A DNA stretch of 9,071 nucleotides, from the NCBI GenBank assembly GCA_002393895.1, contig DGUE01000037.1, forward strand, positions 1 to 9,071, given 5' to 3'. Each line of letters starts with the position of its first letter. Position 1 is the stretch's first letter. This document shows, piece after piece, positions 5,105 to 9,071 of this stretch. Origin of the DNA: Bacteroidales bacterium UBA4318 (GTDB taxonomy: Bacteria; Bacteroidota; Bacteroidia; Bacteroidales; UBA932). Under the pieces are notes generated by a model that made no database searches, was not told the DNA's origin, and saw only the letters and a program-made list of their open reading frames with translations. The position numbers and the translations under genes were made by a program.

Positions 5105-7123
5105 ATGAAGTTCAGCCGCATATTTGTGATCCTTATGCTGTGCCTTTCGGGCACGCAGATGCTATGCGCGCAGGTGCAGGACGAGCGTCGGGACAGCCTG
5201 GACGCCGCGGTCCTGTCCGGCCGGAGGCCAGGCAATTATCTTTCGAAAGGGAAGCCCCTGAAAGTTGAGGTTATCTCCTCGGACGGTCTCCAGAAAATGG
5301 CATGCTGCAATGTGGCTGAGGGCTTTGAGAACTCTGCAAGCGTGACCGTCGGGTATTCCGATGCCGTTACGGGCGCACGCCAGATCCGCCTGCTGGGGCT
5401 CAGCGGTGTCTATACCCAGATGCTCGACGAGTCCCGCCCCGTAATGCGTGGGATCGCGGCGCCTTTCGGCCTCACGTACATGCCAGGGCAGTGGCTGGAG
5501 AGCATCCAGATTGCTAAAGGAGCCGCATCGGTTACCAGCGGCGTGGAATCCGTCACCGGACAGATCAATCTCGAGCACCGCAAGACCACCGACGAGAAGC
5601 CCCTCTTCCTGAGCCTCACGGGCATGAGCGACTCCCGCATGAGCGGAGATGTGGTGTCATCCCTCCAACTTGGAGATAAGCTTTCTACCGCTATCCTTGG
5701 GCATGCGGATGCCAATTTCCGCTCCTTCGACATGAATGAGGACGGTTTCATGGACGATCCTATGGTGCGCCAGCTGAACCTGGCCAACCGCTGGCTCTGG
5801 TACGACCCCCGCTTCCAGGTCCGTTTCGGCGTGAATGCCGTCATGGACGACCGCATGGGCGGGCAGCCTGGTTATTCCAAAGATTCATATGCGCCCGGCC
5901 GGCCGTGGGGAAGCGATATCTCCAACCGCCTTCTGGGGGCTTACCTTAAGGTCGGAGTGCCTCTGAGGGAGGACCAGAGTTCCAGCGTTGCTCTGGTTGC
6001 GGATTACACTTCACAGGAGATGGACGCCTGGTTCGGGGATGCATCCTACCTCGCGCGGCAGCGCTCTGCCTACCTTAATCTGGTATGGCGCAACCGGGTG
6101 GACGAGCATCATGATTTCACCATCGGCGCGAGCGGCCTTTTCGATTATCTGGATGAGGATCTGGACAGGGGCCCGGCGGCTTTTGCCGGCGCTACACCGC
6201 TTTCGGATCTCGCCCTTTACGGAGAGTACACCCTTCATCTGCATGAGACGTTCACGGCCGTGGCGGGCGCTGGGCTGCATTCCTACAAGGGCTTTGCCGG
6301 TGCCCAGGGGATGCGTTTCGTGCCCAGGGCGACGGTCAAGTACCAGCCTTTCGAGGCGCTGGTGCTCCGCTTGAATGGCGGCCGCGGCCTGCGGGCGGCC
6401 ATGCCCCTGACCGACAACATCGGGGTCTTTTCTACCGGCAAAACCTGGACTGGGGTTTATGATTCTCACATCCTGGAAGATGCCTGGACCTGGGGAGGAA
6501 GCGCCACCGTGTATCTTCCTTTCGGGGCTGATCCGGATAACGCATACCTGAGTTTCGACTACTTCCATACAGCATTCGGGCAGCAGCTTATTGTTGATTT
6601 TGAGCACTTTGCGAATGGCATAGATTTCTATGCCTCCGCTGGTGCTCCGTCCTATACCGATACCTTCCAGGCGGATCTTTTCCTGGAGCCTTTCCGCAGG
6701 TTCACTGTTAACCTGACCGCCCGCTATACCGATGCCCGTGTGTCGCTGCTTGGAAAGGGGCTTGTGGAGCGGCCGATGACATCCCGCTTCAAGGGGGTGC
6801 TGAATCTTCAGTACAAGACCAATCTCAGCCGCTGGATATTCGACTTTACCGCTGCAATTAACGGCAGTTGCCGCGCATATGACTTTATGAGTATGCCAGG
6901 CGGACGCACTCCGGTTTACCCCATGCTCTATGCACAGGTGACGCGCCGCTTCAAGGGAGTGGATGTATATGTCGGTGCAGAAAATCTGACCGGATTCCGC
7001 CAGAAATCCGTAATTTTGGGTGCTCCCGGCACGGCGGACTTCGATGCGAGTGCCGTATGGGGGCCGCTGATGGGCTTCCGGGCAGATGCCGGGCTCAGGA
7101 TAACGATTTGGAAAACCAACTGA
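5105..7123 (+). CDS. TonB-dependent outer-membrane receptor, compact type with a Cys-Cys plug motif
   Basis: Imports a scarce ligand across the outer membrane using TonB energy. It is 672 residues with a signal peptide at about 1-22 (cleavage near MLCA|Q). A TonB-box-like segment SLDAAVLSG at 31-39 is followed by the plug domain at about 50-158, containing MACCNVAEGFENSASV (C67, C68), GARQIRLLGL at 90-99, QIAKGAASVTSGVESVTGQINL at about 135-156, then a beta barrel to the end. It lacks the carboxypeptidase-like domain that precedes the plug in many Bacteroidota receptors. The vicinal cysteines recall a Bacteroidota receptor group often found beside HMA metal-binding proteins (from memory). The HMA gene 2 bp downstream supports a metal ligand, possibly copper, as inference. 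It is divergent from exbB-exbD-tonB. A vitamin or siderophore substrate cannot be ruled out. Confidence 0.93.
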   Translation: MKFSRIFVILMLCLSGTQMLCAQVQDERRDSLDAAVLSGRRPGNYLSKGKPLKVEVISSDGLQKMACCNVAEGFENSASVTVGYSDAVTGARQIRLLGLSGVYTQMLDESRPVMRGIAAPFGLTYMPGQWLESIQIAKGAASVTSGVESVTGQINLEHRKTTDEKPLFLSLTGMSDSRMSGDVVSSLQLGDKLSTAILGHADANFRSFDMNEDGFMDDPMVRQLNLANRWLWYDPRFQVRFGVNAVMDDRMGGQPGYSKDSYAPGRPWGSDISNRLLGAYLKVGVPLREDQSSSVALVADYTSQEMDAWFGDASYLARQRSAYLNLVWRNRVDEHHDFTIGASGLFDYLDEDLDRGPAAFAGATPLSDLALYGEYTLHLHETFTAVAGAGLHSYKGFAGAQGMRFVPRATVKYQPFEALVLRLNGGRGLRAAMPLTDNIGVFSTGKTWTGVYDSHILEDAWTWGGSATVYLPFGADPDNAYLSFDYFHTAFGQQLIVDFEHFANGIDFYASAGAPSYTDTFQADLFLEPFRRFTVNLTARYTDARVSLLGKGLVERPMTSRFKGVLNLQYKTNLSRWIFDFTAAINGSCRAYDFMSMPGGRTPVYPMLYAQVTRRFKGVDVYVGAENLTGFRQKSVILGAPGTADFDASAVWGPLMGFRADAGLRITIWKTN

Positions 7124-7125
7124 TT

Positions 7126-7473
7126 ATGAAAAAGATAGTTTTTGTTTTGATGATTGTTTTGGCCTCCATGGCTTTTTCGTCTGCCGCTTTTGGCATGGAT
7201 TCTTCCGCTTCCGGCTATCATTCGTCCGCCGCTTTATCTGCAAAGGCCAAGAAAAAGACAGCCGTTGTTACATTCAAGACCAGCATCCGCTGCCACAACT
7301 GCGTCAAGAAGATCACCGAAAACATCTCCTTCGAAAAGGGCGTCAAAGACCTCTCCGTCTCCCTGGACGAAAAGCTGGTCACCATCACCTACGATCCCTC
7401 CAGGACCGATGAGGCCACCCTCGCCAAGGCCCTCGAAAAACTCGGCTACACCGTCGAGAAGGTAAAACGCTGA
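7126..7473 (+). CDS. Secreted heavy-metal-associated (HMA) domain protein
   Basis: Small periplasmic metal-binding protein of the MerP/CopZ fold. Its 115 residues begin with a clear signal peptide (MKKIVFVLMIVLASMAFSS, cleavage near residue 23), then a short Ser/Ala-rich linker with a KAKKK patch (40-44). The HMA domain spans about 45-113, with the metal-site loop SIRCHNCVKKI (C56, C59) and the family end LAKALEKLGYTVEKV. The CxxC has H-N between the cysteines instead of the common x-x of GMTCxxC. The start at 7126 is chosen because it opens the signal peptide and lies 2 bp after the receptor stop; the in-frame ATG at 7057 would overlap the receptor and put about 23 residues before it. The protein probably receives or buffers the receptor's metal. 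Copper is the usual HMA ligand; zinc, cadmium or mercury remain possible. Confidence 0.9.
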   Translation: MKKIVFVLMIVLASMAFSSAAFGMDSSASGYHSSAALSAKAKKKTAVVTFKTSIRCHNCVKKITENISFEKGVKDLSVSLDEKLVTITYDPSRTDEATLAKALEKLGYTVEKVKR

Positions 7474-7487
7474 ATCTTTATTGCCAT

Positions 7488-7922
7488 ATGTCAAAGACCC
7501 GCTACGACCTTAATCCCAATGTGCAGAAGGCATTGGAATTCATGAAAGCCAACGACCTGAACCAGCTCCCTGTCGGGAAACATGTCATCGACGGAGACAA
7601 TCTCTGGGTGAACATAGTGGACTCGGATCTCAAATCCAGCAGTGCCGCCCGGCTCGAAGCCCATGCGCAGTACATCGACGTGCAGATTCCGCTTTCCGGC
7701 CCTGAGACATTCGGCATCAAGCCGGTCGCAGAGTGCACCAGTCCCGATGGGGAAATGAACCTCGAAAAGGATATCTTGTTTTATAAAGATCCTGTTGAGG
7801 AGACCGTAACCGTCCAGCCCGGCGAGGCTGTCATCTTCGGCCCCGACACGGCACATGCTCCCCTGATCGGCGAGGGCCGCATCCACAAGGCGATTTTCAA
7901 GGCCCGGGTTACAAAGGGCTAG
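7488..7922 (+). CDS. YhcH/YjgK/YiaL (DUF386) cupin-like protein, probable sugar anomerase
   Basis: Cytosolic protein of 144 residues, a usual length for DUF386. The family includes E. coli YhcH (NanQ, an N-acetylneuraminate anomerase), TabA, YiaL and EbgC. Typical patterns are RLEAHAQYIDVQIPLSGPETFG at about 55-76 and PGEAVIFGPDTAHAPLIGEG at 111-130. E57, H59, D64 and H123 are the likely metal-site residues. It starts 14 bp after the HMA gene on the same strand, so it may be cotranscribed, but no functional link to metal uptake is evident. There is no signal peptide. Its stop codon overlaps the truA stop in a shared CTAG. The family is sure; the sugar substrate is unknown. Confidence 0.9.
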   Translation: MSKTRYDLNPNVQKALEFMKANDLNQLPVGKHVIDGDNLWVNIVDSDLKSSSAARLEAHAQYIDVQIPLSGPETFGIKPVAECTSPDGEMNLEKDILFYKDPVEETVTVQPGEAVIFGPDTAHAPLIGEGRIHKAIFKARVTKG

Positions 7923-8791
7923 TACTCCACTTTCGACAAGAAGAGGGCGTGGCCGGGGACGGATTCTCCGGCCAGGGAACGGTTGGGCCCTTTGCTTTTC
8001 TCGGATGGGTTGTCGACCGGCAGGACCAGGCCGGCGAAGTCGTCGAGGCTGCGTTTGCCGCGCCCGACTTCGATCAGCGTTCCCACGATGGCCCGCACCA
8101 TATTCCGCAGAAACCTGTCGGCAGATATGCGGAAATACCAATACCGGCCGCCGGAGGCAGGGAGCCTCTCGGCGGAAGTTTTTTGAGTGGGCCTTGTGCG
8201 TGGCGGTAGCGGAGCCGAGAGGCTACCCTGCTCCGGCGTCATAACGGCATAAAGTGAGGGTGTGTACTGTGCCCAATAGGCTTCGAACACCGTGCAAACG
8301 GAAGTCTTGTTATCTGCCCCGACCTTCTCGAAACAGGAAAAATCATGCGTCCCGACCAACATCCCGGCAGCGGCATTCATCGCCTCGAAATCCAGCCCTG
8401 GATACCCGCACTGCCACGAAAAAGCCTCCACGAAAGGGTCTTTCTCCCTGTGTATGAAGTAGGTATATTCCCGCCTCACGGCATCGAAGCGTGCATGAAA
8501 ATCCGGGGCCGCCGGAACCACTTGTGAAACCACGATCGAACTGGGAAGGATGGCATTTAATTTGTAGCGGAAATCATCTGCCGCAAGGCCCTCGGGGCCG
8601 TCGAAACACGCAACGTAACCAATAGCGTTCACGCCTGTGTCCGTACGCCCCGCCCCGATCACGGGAACCTCGCCTCCAAGAAGCTTTCCAAGGGCATCTT
8701 CGAGGCACTCCTGCACGCTCGGGTCGGAGGGTTGGCGCTGCCAGCCGCAGAAGCCGGCACCGGCATATGAAAGTACGATGGAATAACGCAT
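7919..8791 (-). CDS. truA: tRNA pseudouridine(38-40) synthase TruA, with an in-frame insertion
   Basis: Modifies uridines 38-40 in the tRNA anticodon arm. With the ATG start at 8791 it has 290 residues, longer than the roughly 250 usual in Bacteroidota. A TTG nine bases upstream (8800) gives three extra residues and is less likely. The N-terminus MRYSIVLSYAGAGFCGWQRQ and the catalytic motif AGRTDTGVNA (catalytic D51) are clear; the usual GVHA is GVNA here (N55). ISADRFLRNMVRAIVGTLIEVGRGK and the end SVPGHALFLSKVEY are also typical. Between the strands ending FEAYW and beginning YWYFRI, where relatives have about 10 residues, there are about 30 extra residues (roughly 185-214). They are encoded by an 88-bp palindrome, probably forming a surface loop. 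All core motifs survive, so activity is expected. It converges on the DUF386 gene with a 4-bp overlap. Confidence 0.95.
   Translation of the reverse strand: MRYSIVLSYAGAGFCGWQRQPSDPSVQECLEDALGKLLGGEVPVIGAGRTDTGVNAIGYVACFDGPEGLAADDFRYKLNAILPSSIVVSQVVPAAPDFHARFDAVRREYTYFIHREKDPFVEAFSWQCGYPGLDFEAMNAAAGMLVGTHDFSCFEKVGADNKTSVCTVFEAYWAQYTPSLYAVMTPEQGSLSAPLPPRTRPTQKTSAERLPASGGRYWYFRISADRFLRNMVRAIVGTLIEVGRGKRSLDDFAGLVLPVDNPSEKSKGPNRSLAGESVPGHALFLSKVEY
8150..8237. repeat. 88-bp imperfect palindromic element inserted in frame in truA
   Basis: The left arm (8150-8173) and right arm (8214-8237) are 24 nt each and complementary in inverse orientation, apart from one extra base in each arm (an extra G in the left, an extra A/T in the right). 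The inner 11 bp, AGCCTCTCGGC and GCCGAGAGGCT, match perfectly. A 40-nt loop separates the arms and holds a second small hairpin with the right arm (GGTAGC 8205-8210, GCTACC 8222-8227). The element encodes about 30 residues rich in P, S, T and R at a position where other TruA proteins have only a short turn. It resembles the Rickettsia palindromic elements in concept; no sequence relation is claimed. Confidence 0.75.
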
Positions 8792-8797
8792 AGAATG

Positions 8798-8805
8798 CAA
8801 ATTTA
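8798..8805 (-). promoter_or_regulatory. -7 box of truA in the truA / moxR divergent gap
   Basis: The minus strand reads TAAATTTG, a perfect TAnnTTTG match, ending 6 bp before the truA ATG at 8791. Like the exbB box it is followed by CAT. The transcript would start at or just before the start codon, so little or no leader is expected. No clear -33 TTG is seen at normal spacing, and upstream sequence lies inside the divergent ATPase gene. Confidence 0.45.
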
Positions 8806-8814
8806 TTAAAATAT

Positions 8815-9071
8815 ATGGAAAGTGTAAATATCAAGGAACTCAACGACCGCATCCAGAAAGAAAGCGGATTCGTGGATATCCTTTCTCTCGAGATGGGCAA
8901 GGTCATAGTGGGGCAGAAGCATCTGGTGGAGAACCTGATGATCGCCCTCCTGGCCAACGGCCACATCCTCCTCGAAGGCGTGCCCGGCCTCGCCAAGACT
9001 CTGGCGATCAGCACATTGAGCAAAGCCGTCAACGCCAAATTCAGCCGCATCCAGTTCACCCCGGACCTCCT
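8815..9071 (+). CDS. MoxR-family AAA+ ATPase, N-terminal 85 residues, cut by the right window edge
   Basis: Chaperone-like AAA+ ATPase. In Bacteroidota, MoxR proteins usually head an operon with DUF58 and von Willebrand factor A (Bat-type) genes that act in envelope stress or aerotolerance; those genes would lie beyond the window. The visible part begins MESVNIKELNDRIQKES and has the MoxR-typical MGKVIVGQ (27-34), HLVENLMIALLANGHILLEGVPGLAKT with Walker A GVPGLAKT at 55-62, then SRIQFTPDLL at the edge. The GVPGLAKT form and the FTPDLL segment are diagnostic for MoxR. The start is the ATG at 8815; the 23-bp gap to truA is AT-rich and shows no clear plus-strand promoter. Walker B and the sensor motifs are not visible. 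Confidence 0.93.
   Translation, partial: MESVNIKELNDRIQKESGFVDILSLEMGKVIVGQKHLVENLMIALLANGHILLEGVPGLAKTLAISTLSKAVNAKFSRIQFTPDL

Noticed and set aside
7057..7125. Earlier in-frame ATG for the HMA protein
   Set aside because: It would overlap the receptor gene by 67 bp and bury the signal peptide; the ATG at 7126 starts directly with the MKK signal sequence.
8254..8527. Small plus-strand open frames inside truA
   Set aside because: Arg/Pro-rich translations antisense to conserved truA sequence, with no promoter or family resemblance.
8792..8800. TTG start for truA adding three residues
   Set aside because: The ATG at 8791 gives the usual MRYSIVLSY start, and the proposed -7 box overlaps the TTG.

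Overview
The window looks like the chromosome of an uncultured or gut-type Bacteroidota, most likely Bacteroidales. Three things point there. The ParC, RluB-type and TonB-family proteins carry the features usual in that phylum. Short AT-rich gaps hold TAnnTTTG-type -7 boxes. None of the eleven gene starts I inspected has a clear Shine-Dalgarno sequence. It reads as a mostly ordinary, compact housekeeping and envelope region with no tRNA, rRNA, CRISPR array, prophage or transposase gene.

Left block (about 1-5020, all minus strand; transcription runs from 5020 down to 1): exbB, exbD and tonB encode an inner-membrane energy-transduction complex. After a 53-bp gap with a strong RNA hairpin come an RsuA/RluB-type rRNA pseudouridine synthase and the GTPase Era. 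A 54-bp gap holding a REP-like palindrome and a 14-bp tandem duplication follows, then the N-terminal third of topoisomerase IV subunit A (parC), cut by the window edge. Two junctions (exbB/exbD and rluB/era) are TAATG stop-start overlaps, suggesting translational coupling.

Middle block (5105-7922, plus strand): a compact TonB-dependent outer-membrane receptor is followed 2 bp later by a secreted HMA-domain protein with a CHNC metal site, and 14 bp later by a YhcH/YiaL-family (DUF386) protein. The receptor is divergent from exbB across an 84-bp AT-rich gap. The layout therefore suggests a complete uptake unit (motor, transducer, receptor, periplasmic metal-binding protein), probably for a metal, with copper as one guess.

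Right block: truA (minus strand) converges on the DUF386 gene; the two share one CTAG whose strands give both stop codons. truA contains an in-frame insertion of about 30 codons whose DNA is an 88-bp imperfect palindrome with 24-nt arms. This resembles a small palindromic element that has entered a coding gene and is the most unusual signal in the window. Divergent from truA, and cut by the right edge, is the N-terminus of a MoxR-type AAA+ ATPase.

No intergenic stretch exceeds 90 bp, so coding density is very high. I see no wholly new multi-gene system. The second-look items are the palindrome inside truA, the REP-like junction between era and parC, the receptor/HMA/ExbBD-TonB cassette and the unusual quinolone-pocket residues of ParC.
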